Assembly (NCBI GenBank): GCA_017883205.1
Contig: JADGNZ010000001.1
Location: 1-64,000, forward strand
Source of the DNA: Thermoanaerobaculia bacterium
GTDB lineage: Bacteria > Acidobacteriota > Thermoanaerobaculia > Gp7-AA8
Length of the DNA stretch: 64,000 bases
Reading direction: 5' to 3'
Shown here: one piece after another, positions 51,240 through 60,014 of the stretch
Position numbering within the stretch: position 1 is the first letter of the stretch
Layout of the letters: each line of letters starts with the position of its first letter
The notes under the pieces: model-generated
Told to the model about the DNA's origin: nothing
Databases searched by the model: none
Seen by the model: only the letters and a program-made list of their open reading frames with translations
Translations under genes and position numbers: made by a program

Positions 51240-52293
51240 GACGTTCGTACGTCTCGATGAGCCGTTCCGCCGCGCGCGCGTAGCTGAATTCCTGCGATTG
51301 CTCGTAGGCACGCCGCCGAAGTTCCGCGATGTCTCCGTGCGCAATGCCCGTGACCTTCTGCGCCGCTGCCTCGGGAGTGCCGGCGCTCGCGATCAGCGAT
51401 TCACTGAGGCTGCCGAGCAACGCGGGGATTCCGGCGATCGGAAAAGTGACCGGCACGACGCCACACGCCATCGCCTCGAGCACGGCGCGATGACCTTCGT
51501 CCGATCCGCGAGCGGTGAACAGAAGAATGTCGGCGGCGCGATAGTGCTCGGCCAGATCGTCCTCGTGATAGCCGGCCCAGATCACATCGATGGCAAGCTC
51601 GCGCGCCAATGTTTCCAGCGCCGGACGGTGCTCGCCGTGACCGATGATCATGAGCCGCGCGTTGGCGATCTCGCGGCGCACCAGCGCGTACGTGCGCAGA
51701 ACGTCTTCGAAACCGCGGTCCTTCGACAGCTTGCCGATTGCCATGAGCAGCAGAGTGTCGGGGCCGAGCCCGTAGTGTGACCGAAGGTCGGGTCCGTCAG
51801 GGGTGAACTGCCGGTCGTCGATGGGAGGTGGAGTGAAGATGGGGTTCCGGCGCCGAACCGGTTCCATCGCCGCGAAGGAATCGTTGTTGACGCAGATCCC
51901 ATCCGTGCGGGCGATGAGCCATCGTGTGAACGGATCGCTGCGGAGAACGCGAGCCGCATGAAATGTTCGGACGATGGCCGGCCCGCTTCCGCGCGCGGCG
52001 AAGAGCGTCAGCCAATGATCGTAGGTGAGGTGGGCGTGAACGACGTCGAAGCGATGGTGGTCGTTCAGCCGCGAAATAGCGTCGGCCGTGCGCAGGAACG
52101 ACCAGGGAGTCTGCGCCTTGCCGATGAGCGGATGGGCGAAGTCGTGATGCCCGATCTTCTGCTGGAGCTTGTAGCCGCCAACGTAAGCGTAGTGCGCGTC
52201 GACGCCGGCCTGGCGCAGCGCCTCCGTTTCAGCAAATGCCGGAGCTGCGGCGCCTGTCCATCGGTTGCCGGAAGCGAGGTGGAGAACTTTCAT
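51190..52293 (-). CDS. GT4-family glycosyltransferase
   Basis: 367 aa from ATG 52293, opening MKVLHLASGNRWTGAAAPAFAE. It is GT-B fold: N-terminal acceptor domain, then LLLMAIGKLSKDRGFEDVL, AGYHEDDLAEHYRAADILLFTA, and the nucleotide-sugar motif DEGHRAVLEAMACGVVPV (E-x7-E). It would transfer a sugar from an NDP-sugar onto a lipid or glycan. Nearby O-antigen ligase suggests surface polysaccharide work. The ATG at 52320 gives nine extra unconserved residues. Confidence 0.88.
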   Translation of the reverse strand: MKVLHLASGNRWTGAAAPAFAETEALRQAGVDAHYAYVGGYKLQQKIGHHDFAHPLIGKAQTPWSFLRTADAISRLNDHHRFDVVHAHLTYDHWLTLFAARGSGPAIVRTFHAARVLRSDPFTRWLIARTDGICVNNDSFAAMEPVRRRNPIFTPPPIDDRQFTPDGPDLRSHYGLGPDTLLLMAIGKLSKDRGFEDVLRTYALVRREIANARLMIIGHGEHRPALETLARELAIDVIWAGYHEDDLAEHYRAADILLFTARGSDEGHRAVLEAMACGVVPVTFPIAGIPALLGSLSESLIASAGTPEAAAQKVTGIAHGDIAELRRRAYEQSQEFSYARAAERLIETYERLTASSTLRVQGSRLPL

Positions 52294-52357
52294 GGTGCGT
52301 AGTTCCGGAGCGGAGGACACGCATCCGCGCGACCTCGCAACCGCGAGACCGCGATGT

Positions 52358-52363
52358 TACACT
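52358..52363 (+). promoter_or_regulatory. -10 box (TACACT) for the Trm112-like gene
   Basis: TACACT ends 10 nt before the ATG at 52374, giving a leaderless or nearly leaderless transcript. Confidence 0.4.
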
Positions 52364-52373
52364 CCGCGCCGTC

Positions 52374-52613
52374 ATGGCCATCCAGCCCCAGCTTCTCGAG
52401 ATTCTGGCCTGCCCGATCTGCAAAGAAGAGGTCAGGCCCGTGCCACTTTCGGAAGCGAAGCGGGTGACTGTCCGCGACAAGTTCCGCGACAAAATGCGGG
52501 GCGAGGAGCTCGTCGTCGAAGAGGGGCTGCAGTGCGTGAAGTGCCACCGCGTCTACCCGATCGTCAGCGACATCCCGGTCATGCTCGTCGACGAAGCCTT
52601 CGAAGAAGCGTGA
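52374..52613 (+). CDS. Trm112/YcaR-family zinc-ribbon protein
   Basis: 79 aa. LLEILACPICKEEVRPV and GLQCVKCHRVYPIVSDIPVML, with Cys13, Cys16, Cys54 and Cys57, are the Trm112-like zinc ribbon. Bacterial members (YcaR) often lie beside lipid A or cell-wall genes; some activate methyltransferases. A longer loop (residues 24-50) separates the two CxxC pairs. The O-antigen ligase gene begins 9 nt after the stop, so they share a transcript. Confidence 0.9.
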   Translation: MAIQPQLLEILACPICKEEVRPVPLSEAKRVTVRDKFRDKMRGEELVVEEGLQCVKCHRVYPIVSDIPVMLVDEAFEEA

Positions 52614-52622
52614 CGTCACGCC

Positions 52623-53837
52623 GTGTTCCTTAAGCGCCGGCTGGACGTTCCTGAAGAAACACCACTCCCCGTCGCGGTTGCTCTTCTTTTCTACGTCGGT
52701 CACCTTTTCTGCGCCGGCTGGGTAGCCTCGTCGGAAGTCTTCGCGTTTGCCACGACAGTGACGATCGGCTGGTGTCTCTGGCGGCGTCTCCTCAAGCCGT
52801 CGTTTCACATTCTCTACGTACCGCTCGCGCTGTACGGGTTGGCGTCTACGGTTTCTGCGCTGGTCGCGGTGCGCGAAATCCACTCGTTCGGGGAGTCAGC
52901 GTTGTGGGGAAAGATGCTGCTCTTTCCGGCGGCGCTGATTCTGTTCCGCAACGTCCCGCGAGCGCGCGCCACGGCGCTGCGGATGGTCCTCATTTTCGGT
53001 GCGATGGCGTCAGCCATGGGCCTGGCGCAATACGTCACTGCAGGCGGCTTTCGCGACCTCGAGCATCGCATCACCGGTCCGACCGCGCACGTGATGACGT
53101 TGTCCGGACTGCTGCTGCCGGTTGCGCTGATGTTCATCGTGCTCTGGATTTACGAAGCCGGGAATCTCTGGCTGCTCGCCGGCGCGGCCGTCACGAACTT
53201 GGCGCTCCTCATCACCTTCACGCGCAGTGCCTGGCTCGGATGGATCGTCGGCATCGCCGTGCTGCTGATCCTGAAGTGGCCCAAGGCGCTGGCCTGGGCC
53301 GTCCCGGTGGCGATCATCGCGATCAGTTTCGCGCCGCTGCCGCTGTTCAGCAGGGTGATCTCGAGCTTCGACACGCGGCAGTCGTCGAACCTCGACAGGA
53401 TTCGTATGGCCGAGGCCGGCGTTGAGATCATCAAAGACTATCCGGTCTTCGGCGTGGGGCCTGCGAATGTCAAGGAGATCTACCCCCTTTACCGGAAGCA
53501 CGATGCGCCCCGCTTCCGTATCCCGCACCTGCACAACAACGTGATCCAGCTTCTCGCGGAACGCGGTGTGCTGGCCCTTCTGGCGTATCTCTTTCTCCAG
53601 GGACTCTTCCTGCGAGAGTGTGCGCGCGCCTGGGGAGGGCCGGCAACGAAATACGCGGAGATCGGCGTGGTGGTCGTCGCCAGTCTCGGAGCAGCCGGGA
53701 TGTTCGAGTTCAACTTCGGCGACACCGAGGTCTTCTGGATCATGCTCGATCTCTTCGCGATTATTACCGCCTTCATCGAGCGGCCTGAGCAGTCGAATGA
53801 ACCGGTCGCCGCCCTTGTTCCGCCGGACGGTCCGTAA
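52623..53837 (+). CDS. O-antigen ligase / Wzy-like membrane protein
   Basis: 404 aa from GTG 52623 with about ten to eleven membrane helices. The Wzy_C domain has the periplasmic loop with conserved Arg/His: FGVGPANVKEIYPLYRKHDAPRF and HLHNNVIQLLAERG. Enzymes of this family join O-polysaccharide to lipid A-core or polymerise repeat units. The last residues (SNEPVAALVPPDGP) are within the tandem duplication that continues into the sigma gene. Confidence 0.87.
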   Translation: MFLKRRLDVPEETPLPVAVALLFYVGHLFCAGWVASSEVFAFATTVTIGWCLWRRLLKPSFHILYVPLALYGLASTVSALVAVREIHSFGESALWGKMLLFPAALILFRNVPRARATALRMVLIFGAMASAMGLAQYVTAGGFRDLEHRITGPTAHVMTLSGLLLPVALMFIVLWIYEAGNLWLLAGAAVTNLALLITFTRSAWLGWIVGIAVLLILKWPKALAWAVPVAIIAISFAPLPLFSRVISSFDTRQSSNLDRIRMAEAGVEIIKDYPVFGVGPANVKEIYPLYRKHDAPRFRIPHLHNNVIQLLAERGVLALLAYLFLQGLFLRECARAWGGPATKYAEIGVVVVASLGAAGMFEFNFGDTEVFWIMLDLFAIITAFIERPEQSNEPVAALVPPDGP

Positions 53838-53984
53838 CCTTTCCGCGATGGCTACGTCGAAGAAGAGAGGACGGGAAATGAAACACCTGAGCGAACCGGT
53901 CCCCGCCGTTGTTCCGGACCGTCAGTAACCTTTCCGCGATGGCTACGTCCAAGAAGAGAGACCGGGATATGAAACACCTGAGCG
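53799..53984 (+). repeat. Two-copy tandem duplication (about 92 bp) spanning ligase 3' end and sigma 5' end, with a 26-aa chimeric ORF
   Basis: The first copy starts at GAACCGGTCGCCGCC (about 53799) and the second at GAACCGGTCCCCGCC (about 53893); each contains TAACCTTTCCGCGATGGCTA and ATGAAACACCTGAGC. The copies differ by a 3-nt deletion and a few substitutions. The first copy creates an ORF at 53848-53928 encoding MATSKKRGREMKHLSE followed by PVPAVVPDRQ, that is, the sigma factor's first residues joined to a copy of the ligase tail. Confidence 0.92.
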
Positions 53985-54556
53985 ATGAGGAGTTGATGAG
54001 CATCGTTCAGGCGGGTGATTTCGCTCCCGCTTCAGAGCTTTACGACCGTTATTCAGGTCGAATCTACAACTTCGCATACCGCTTCCTGAGAAACAGCGAA
54101 TCGGGCGAAGACGTGACACAGGAAGTTTTTGCCAGGATGTTCAAGAACGCAAATCAGTTTCGTGGTGGCGCCAAGTTCTCGACGTGGCTTTTCGCGATCG
54201 CGCGCAACCAATGCCGCGATTACCTGAGAAAACCGGAGAACAAAGTGAAGAAGGAAGGGGAGGATGTGCTGATCACCCTTCAGGCGCCGGCCGAGCTCTC
54301 GCCGTATCGGAATCTCGAACGGCAGGAAGACAAAAAAATGAACGAGGAAATGATCGAGGAAGCGCTGATGGTGCTATCGCCGGATCAACGCGAGGCCATT
54401 GTGCTCTCGCGTTATCACGGATTGACGTATGGGGAGATCGCGCAAATCTCGGGAGTTTCCGAGAATGCGATCAAAACCAGGGTCTTTCGCTCCCTGGAAT
54501 TGCTCAAGCAAGCACTCGTCGCACGTGGAGGTGACCAATGTCTGAATGTCGTGTGA
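53969..54556 (+). CDS. ECF RNA polymerase sigma factor
   Basis: 195 aa from ATG 53969 (GAGAG 8 nt upstream as Shine-Dalgarno), or 205 aa from ATG 53939. MKHLSDEELMSIVQAGDFAPASELYDRYSGRIYNFAYRFL is sigma2, with DVTQEVFARMF and FSTWLFAIARNQCRDYLRK. Sigma4 is LSPDQREAIVLSRYHGLTYGEIAQISGVSENAIKTRVFRSLELL. It overlaps its anti-sigma partner by 19 nt, so the two are translationally linked. The duplicated leader may alter its translation. Confidence 0.92.
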   Translation: MKHLSDEELMSIVQAGDFAPASELYDRYSGRIYNFAYRFLRNSESGEDVTQEVFARMFKNANQFRGGAKFSTWLFAIARNQCRDYLRKPENKVKKEGEDVLITLQAPAELSPYRNLERQEDKKMNEEMIEEALMVLSPDQREAIVLSRYHGLTYGEIAQISGVSENAIKTRVFRSLELLKQALVARGGDQCLNVV

Positions 54557-55545
54557 TGGCAGAAAACATGCCGCTGCTGCTCACCGAGTCACTCGACCCG
54601 GTACAGCGCGAGCTCACGCATCAGCACATCGAAAGCTGCGCTGCCTGCGCCAGCGAGTGGGAGGCAACGAAGGAGACCTGGCGGATTCTGGAAACTCTGC
54701 CGACAGTGGAAGTACCGGCTCGTGTGAAGCAGCGTTTCCTCGCGGAGATCTCCGCCGCTTCCGAGGTTCCTGCGAACGTCGTTCCTTTCCGGCGCCGCAG
54801 CGCCGCGCGCTGGCTGGCCGAGGCGGCGGCAGTCGTGATCGTCGGCGGCAGCGCGTTCTATGCCGGATATCGCGCCACGCCGAACGTTGGCCTAAAGCCT
54901 ACGCCGGCGGAGGTCACGGCGATTCAGCCGTCCTACTCCATCGCCGAATCGCGCGTTCTTCCGGCCGCGTCGATCAGTCCGAATATCGAAGGGCGGCCTG
55001 ACATCCAGAATGTTCAGTTCACGGACGCGTCGCCGTCGAGTCAACAGATCGGCGTCTCGTTCGACATCACGTCGCACGTAACCGTCACTGGCAAGCCGGC
55101 GGACAAGAGCATGGTTCGCCTGCTGCGGTACGTCCTGGAGAACGAGGACAAGATGTCGCCGTCGCGCTCGCGCGCTATCGATTGGGTGCGGGCAACATAC
55201 TCGCGCGTCGACAACCCTGACCCGGAGATCACCGAAGCGCTGGCTACCGTGCTGCGCAACGATGAGCACCAGGGCGTGCGCATCAAGGCAGCGGATACGC
55301 TGCAGTCGATGCAGTCGGCGATGACCGGCGGCACGCGCGACGCGCTCGTCGAAGCGCTGAAGAACGATCCCAATCCCGCGGTGCGCGTGAAGGCAGTCGA
55401 GGCGCTCGCGAAACTTGCCCGCAGCGGCGCGGTCCTCGATCCCGATATGGTCGACACGCTGCGCAAGAAAGCGGCGCAGGGTGACGAAAACGTCTATGTA
55501 CGCGTCAAAGCGGCAGAGGCATTGAGCAGCATTCAACCCCGATGA
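54538..55545 (+). CDS. Membrane anti-sigma factor with zinc-finger and HEAT repeats
   Basis: 335 aa. The N-terminal zf-HC2 (HQHIESCAACASEW, H-x3-C-x2-C, about 30-43) would bind the upstream ECF factor. One membrane helix lies at about 98-116. The extracytoplasmic part has a linker (about 120-195) and a HEAT-like repeat domain (about 205-335, VRLLRYVLENE, VRIKAADTLQSM, VRVKAVEALAKL, VRVKAAEALSSI). HEAT repeats suggest protein-protein sensing outside the membrane. It overlaps the DUF4097 gene by 4 nt (ATGA). Confidence 0.87.
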   Translation: MSECRVMAENMPLLLTESLDPVQRELTHQHIESCAACASEWEATKETWRILETLPTVEVPARVKQRFLAEISAASEVPANVVPFRRRSAARWLAEAAAVVIVGGSAFYAGYRATPNVGLKPTPAEVTAIQPSYSIAESRVLPAASISPNIEGRPDIQNVQFTDASPSSQQIGVSFDITSHVTVTGKPADKSMVRLLRYVLENEDKMSPSRSRAIDWVRATYSRVDNPDPEITEALATVLRNDEHQGVRIKAADTLQSMQSAMTGGTRDALVEALKNDPNPAVRVKAVEALAKLARSGAVLDPDMVDTLRKKAAQGDENVYVRVKAAEALSSIQPR

Positions 55546-57101
55546 AACCAAGCATTCGAATTCTCATCGCTGTCGCGGTGCTGTTGCCGGCGACACAACT
55601 CTTGGCGACGACGTTCCTGCCAAGCAACCGCATCGTGCGCCAGCTTGCGATCGAGCCGGCGGGATCCGTCTGGATCGATAATCCGTTCGGCAGCATCGAC
55701 GTCATCGGCGGCGAGGGCACCGTGATTACGGTTACGGCCCAGCGCTCGATCGTCGCTTCGGACGCCACCGCGTTGAAGGAAGCGTCGGACGCGGTGACCA
55801 TCAGCTTCGAGGGCGACTCCAAAGTACGCCTGATTCGCACGTTGATGCCTGCATTGCGCAATGCCCACGCCACGGTCGACTACACCATCCGCGTGCCGAA
55901 GAGTGTCGCTGTGAAAATCGGTTCCAAATCGGCAGACCACATCCGCGTCTCGCACATCACCGGCAGTGTGACGGTCAACGGATTTGCGGGTACTGTGATC
56001 ATGGAAGACGTCATTGGTGCCTCAATTCTCAACATCGTCAACGGCCGGGTCATCTACGACTATCAGCAGAACCCGATCGCGAAAGCGGAAGTGCAGGCGG
56101 TCAACGCCGACATCGATGTCTACGTGCCGGCGTCGGCGAAATTCAACTGGGTCGCAGACACGATCAATGGCGACATCCTTACGACGTTCCCGATTCGGAG
56201 CCCGCGTTTCGCCGGCACGATTTTCCGCGGACAAATCAACGGTCCGGGTGGGCCGACGATCAACACGGCGACGATGATGGGGCGGGTTCTTCTGCTGGCT
56301 AAGGGATCGGACCCAGGTAAGGCCTCTTCCATGCGGCTCAACCCGCCAGAGCACCGGCCGGCGCCGAGCGACGTGATGCTGACTCCTGGGGTAAAGATTC
56401 AATTGCCGTTTCATGACGGCGACTGGTCCTTCGTCGCGTCTGTTGCCGCCATCGCCGTCGGGGAAGTTCGTGGCAATGCTCATATCCAGATTGGCGCCGG
56501 CGAATTGGAGTTGGGCGCTGTGTTTGGACAGTGCAACGTAACGTTGATGGGCGGCCCTCTGAACCTTGGCGACGTCACTGGCTTGCTTTCCGCGCACACC
56601 GGCGCGGGAGACATCCTCGTCCGCGCGGCGCGCTTGGGCGGCGAGGTTTCGACCGACGGCGGCCTCCTTCACGTGTTGTACTCGGGCGGGCCAATGACGC
56701 TCCATTCCGGCGGCGGCGACATCATCGTCGGGCAGACGTCGGGCGCAGTCGACGCGCAGACGACCTCTGGCGATATCACCATCACCGCCGATCCCAGACA
56801 TCGGACCCTCAAGGTGGGAGCCCGCACCATGCAGGGGAACGTGATCCTGAACGTCAGTCCCCGCTTCGGTGCCGACATCGACGCCACAATCGTGACGTCT
56901 GATCCTGACGCGAACGTCATGCACATCGACTTCACCGGCCTCACCGTCCGGCGTGAGCAGGCTGGCGCCAAGACTCGCATCCACGCAACCGGCAAAATCA
57001 ACGGAGGCGGCGAGCGCGTCGAGCTCTACGCCGAAGAAGGCGATATCCACATCTCCGCGCAGACGATCACCCCGGTGAGGCTGGCGAATCCGCGGCGGTA
57101 G
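55542..57101 (+). CDS. Exported DUF4097-type beta-repeat protein
   Basis: 519 aa with a signal peptide (MKPSIRILIAVAVLLPATQLLA). Repeated short strands with GxI/GDI patterns (GSIDVIGGEG, SGAVDAQTTSGDITITAD, ADIDVYVPASA) form two DUF4097/adhesin-like beta-solenoid halves (about 30-240 and 300-515). Such proteins are often encoded with ECF sigma/anti-sigma pairs, as here, and may report or respond to envelope state. Molecular function is unknown. Confidence 0.82.
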   Translation: MKPSIRILIAVAVLLPATQLLATTFLPSNRIVRQLAIEPAGSVWIDNPFGSIDVIGGEGTVITVTAQRSIVASDATALKEASDAVTISFEGDSKVRLIRTLMPALRNAHATVDYTIRVPKSVAVKIGSKSADHIRVSHITGSVTVNGFAGTVIMEDVIGASILNIVNGRVIYDYQQNPIAKAEVQAVNADIDVYVPASAKFNWVADTINGDILTTFPIRSPRFAGTIFRGQINGPGGPTINTATMMGRVLLLAKGSDPGKASSMRLNPPEHRPAPSDVMLTPGVKIQLPFHDGDWSFVASVAAIAVGEVRGNAHIQIGAGELELGAVFGQCNVTLMGGPLNLGDVTGLLSAHTGAGDILVRAARLGGEVSTDGGLLHVLYSGGPMTLHSGGGDIIVGQTSGAVDAQTTSGDITITADPRHRTLKVGARTMQGNVILNVSPRFGADIDATIVTSDPDANVMHIDFTGLTVRREQAGAKTRIHATGKINGGGERVELYAEEGDIHISAQTITPVRLANPRR

Positions 57102-57117
57102 GGGCGCGCCGCGCGCG

Positions 57118-58974
57118 CTACGCCTTGTTCGCCGTTCTCCGCCGCTTTGCGTGAAGCCGGTCGATGAGCTTCGTGGTGGAGCGGATCTGCTCGAGGATCT
57201 TCTCTTCGAGTCCGGCGCCCTGCGCTTTGAAGCTCTTGGCTTTACGGAAGACCTGGCGGGCGCGGTCTTTCTGGCCGCTTTCGAGGAGGGCCATGCCGAG
57301 GTGCATGAGGTTTGTTGCGGTCGGGCCGAGGTCGGCGGACTTCGTCAGGAAATCGACAGCGTTGTCGAACTCGCGGCGCTTGAAGTAGACCCAGCCGAGG
57401 GCGGCGAGGGGGAACTGTTTCAGCTCTTTGGGTGAATAGCGAAGGGCGAGCTGCGCGGATTCGAGCGCTTCATCGAGGCTCTCTTCCATCTCGGCGAGGT
57501 TGTACGCCTTCTCGTAGTAGGCGATCGACTTCGCGTAGTTGGATGTGTAGTCGCGCAACATCTCTTCGAGCGCGCGATTCGCGTCCTTAAAGTTTCCCTC
57601 GGCGCGAAGCGCTTCGACGAGCGTCGTGTACGCAGCCGCTGCAACGACATCGGTCGGCCGCTGGCGAAGCACCCGCCGCGCGGCCGCGATTGCCTCGGTA
57701 TTCATCTCGAGGTGCGAGCAGAGAAGCGCGTACGGCATCAGGATGCTGGTGTTGTCGGGATCGACCGCCGACGCACGACGGTAGTGATCGAGCGCTTCGA
57801 TGTACTTGCCGCTCGTCGCCAGTATCTCGGCGTTCTTGAACTCGTCCGCGGCTGGACCCTCGAGCGGGATGTGCCCGGAGATGCCCTCGTAGATCTTGAC
57901 GGCCTGCTGGTACTCGATCTTGTTCGGATTGAGCTCCAGCGCTTCCTGGAAACAATCGATCGCTTTGCGGTTCCAGTTGCGGTCGAGGTAGCAGAGGCCG
58001 AGGTGGTAGATCGCTTCCTCGTACTCGGGGTCGAGCTTCAGCGCGGATTGAAACGACTTGATGGCGCGCTCGAGCTGGCCTTTGTCGTAGAAGATCGTGC
58101 CGAGGAGATAGTGCGCCTGCGGCAACTGCTCGATTTGAATGGCTTTCTCGAGGAACTTCTGCGCGCGCAGCAGCTTTCCTTTGCGAGCGTAGATCGCACC
58201 GAGAGAAAAGTACGGCAGGAACGACTCCTGTGAGATCTGGATTGCGCGCCGCAGCCAGCGCTCAGCGCCCTTGAGGTCCTGGCGCTCGTGAAGCAGCACG
58301 CCGTAAAAAACGGCGGCGTCGAAATGATCGGGCTGCACTTCGAGAGTACGTTCGAGGTAGTGCTTGGCGCGGTCGAGGTTGCCGTCGTTGAAAAACATCT
58401 CGCCGAGGAAGAAAGAAAGCTCATAGTTGTCGCGGTCGAGCTTGAACGCCTCTTCCAGCGCCTTGATCCCGCGATCAGGATCGAACGCGTCGATGGCCGA
58501 CTCGGCCTCGGCAACCAGCTGTACGAAGCGCTCCCGCCGCTCACCGCGGAACAGCGACATGATCCGGTCTTTGCGCTCGGTGAAGCGCTGCTTCTTCTCG
58601 AGTGCGAGCATCTGCTCGCCCATCTTCGATTCCCAGAGCTCGACCAGCTCGTCCGCGGAAACGACGTTCTTCCGCTCCAGCAATTCCTTCACGGAGAGGA
58701 GGCCGGTCTGGTTGATGAAGATGGCCCGTTCGTGCTTCTGGATTGCGTCGACGACGCTGCGGATCGTTTCGGCGCTGCGCTTGACGATCTCCTCGAGACC
58801 GGAGACGCGCTCGAGCAGATGCTCGTCCAGCGATACATCGCCTTCTTCGTCGTATTCCTCGACTTCGTCCTCTTCGAACGAGTTCACTCCGGAGAGAACG
58901 AGAAGTTTCGCCTGACAACGAAAGCAATACTCGCGCTCGTCATCGTTCAACGCGCTACAGGTCTGGCAGAGCAT
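57118..58974 (-). CDS. TPR protein with N-terminal zinc ribbon and coiled coil
   Basis: 618 aa. A zinc ribbon opens the protein (CQTCSALNDDEREYCFRCQ, two CxxC pairs), an acidic stretch and helices follow (about 25-150), and then about ten TPR motifs (about 165-600; for example AIYHLGLCYLDRNWNRKAIDCFQEALELNP). It has no membrane segment, so it is a cytoplasmic scaffold. TCTAAT lies 9 nt before the ATG, suggesting a leaderless message. Family function unknown; similar TPR-zinc proteins occur near motility or polarity genes. Confidence 0.85.
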   Translation of the reverse strand: MLCQTCSALNDDEREYCFRCQAKLLVLSGVNSFEEDEVEEYDEEGDVSLDEHLLERVSGLEEIVKRSAETIRSVVDAIQKHERAIFINQTGLLSVKELLERKNVVSADELVELWESKMGEQMLALEKKQRFTERKDRIMSLFRGERRERFVQLVAEAESAIDAFDPDRGIKALEEAFKLDRDNYELSFFLGEMFFNDGNLDRAKHYLERTLEVQPDHFDAAVFYGVLLHERQDLKGAERWLRRAIQISQESFLPYFSLGAIYARKGKLLRAQKFLEKAIQIEQLPQAHYLLGTIFYDKGQLERAIKSFQSALKLDPEYEEAIYHLGLCYLDRNWNRKAIDCFQEALELNPNKIEYQQAVKIYEGISGHIPLEGPAADEFKNAEILATSGKYIEALDHYRRASAVDPDNTSILMPYALLCSHLEMNTEAIAAARRVLRQRPTDVVAAAAYTTLVEALRAEGNFKDANRALEEMLRDYTSNYAKSIAYYEKAYNLAEMEESLDEALESAQLALRYSPKELKQFPLAALGWVYFKRREFDNAVDFLTKSADLGPTATNLMHLGMALLESGQKDRARQVFRKAKSFKAQGAGLEEKILEQIRSTTKLIDRLHAKRRRTANKA

Positions 58975-58983
58975 GTGGTGGCG

Positions 58984-58989
58984 ATTAGA
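58984..58989 (-). promoter_or_regulatory. -10 box (TCTAAT) for the leaderless TPR gene
   Basis: The minus-strand TCTAAT ends 9 nt before the ATG at 58974. Confidence 0.4.
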
Positions 58990-59021
58990 ACACCGCTGAG
59001 GCGTTACGTCATCCCTGTTAT

Positions 59022-59873
59022 TCAGGACTTCCGATAGTCGTAAAAACCGTGGCCGCTCTTGCGGCCAAGCCAGCCGGCATCGACCATCTTGACCAGCAGC
59101 GGACAGGGGCGATATTTCGGATCGCCGAATCCTTCTTCGAGCACGCGAAGAATGGCCAGACAGACATCGAGCCCGATGAAGTCGGCCAGTGTGAGTGGCC
59201 CCATCGGATGGTTCATGCCGAGCTTCATCACGCCGTCGATCGATTCGGCTGTGGCCACACCTTCGAACAGCGCAAAGATCGCCTCGTTGATCATCGGCAT
59301 CAGCACGCGGTTGGAGATGAAGCCGGGATAGTCGTTCACTTCGATCGCCGTTTTGCCCATCTGCTTTGAGAGTTGTTCGACGCGGCCGTAGGTCTCGTCG
59401 CTGGTGGCAATGCCGCGGATGACTTCAACAAGGGTCATGACTGGCACCGGATTCATGAAGTGCATGCCGATGACTTTGTCCGGCCGCCGCGTCGCCGCGG
59501 CGATCTTCGTGATCGAGATCGACGACGTGTTCGAGGCGAGAATGCAGTCGGGCCGTGTGAGCGAGTCGAGCTTCTCGAAGAGCTGTGTTTTGGCAGCAAG
59601 GTTTTCGATGATCGCCTCGATGACGATGTCGGCATCGGACACAGAGGCGACGTCGCTCGTAGCGCGAATCCGACCGAGAACCTGCTGTTTTTCCTCGGCG
59701 GTGATTTTTCCCTTGTCGACGCCGCGCTGGAGGTTGCTGGAGATCGTCGACATCCCGCGCTCGAGGAATGCCTCGGCCACGTCGATGAGGGTTACGTTAA
59801 AACCGGATGCGGCGGCAGTGTGGGCAATGCCGTTTCCCATGGTGCCTGCGCCGATGACGACGATCTGTTTCAT
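59022..59873 (-). CDS. hbd: 3-hydroxybutyryl-CoA dehydrogenase
   Basis: 283 aa, the standard length. It oxidises (S)-3-hydroxyacyl-CoA with NAD(P), or reduces acetoacetyl-CoA. The Rossmann motif is [25 protein letters not shown] includes a catalytic Ser, [17 protein letters not shown] has the catalytic His, and [16 protein letters not shown] binds substrate. C-terminal [11 protein letters not shown] is typical. It is a single gene here with no beta-oxidation neighbours. Confidence 0.96.
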   Translation of the reverse strand: MKQIVVIGAGTMGNGIAHTAAASGFNVTLIDVAEAFLERGMSTISSNLQRGVDKGKITAEEKQQVLGRIRATSDVASVSDADIVIEAIIENLAAKTQLFEKLDSLTRPDCILASNTSSISITKIAAATRRPDKVIGMHFMNPVPVMTLVEVIRGIATSDETYGRVEQLSKQMGKTAIEVNDYPGFISNRVLMPMINEAIFALFEGVATAESIDGVMKLGMNHPMGPLTLADFIGLDVCLAILRVLEEGFGDPKYRPCPLLVKMVDAGWLGRKSGHGFYDYRKS

Positions 59874-60014
59874 GAAGCCCTCCGACGGCGGCGAAGCCTA
59901 TCATCCGGCTGTGGGTCAGAATGAATCGGAAGGGCTGTAATAAACTGACCCGTGAGCTATCATCTTGCAGCTCTGTAAGTAGCGGGCGTAAGATCCCGGA
60001 GCTGAGCTTGTCCC

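Noticed and set aside
53848-53928. The 26-aa ORF as an independent gene.
   Set aside because: It is explained by the tandem duplication, so it is described as a possible leader peptide only.
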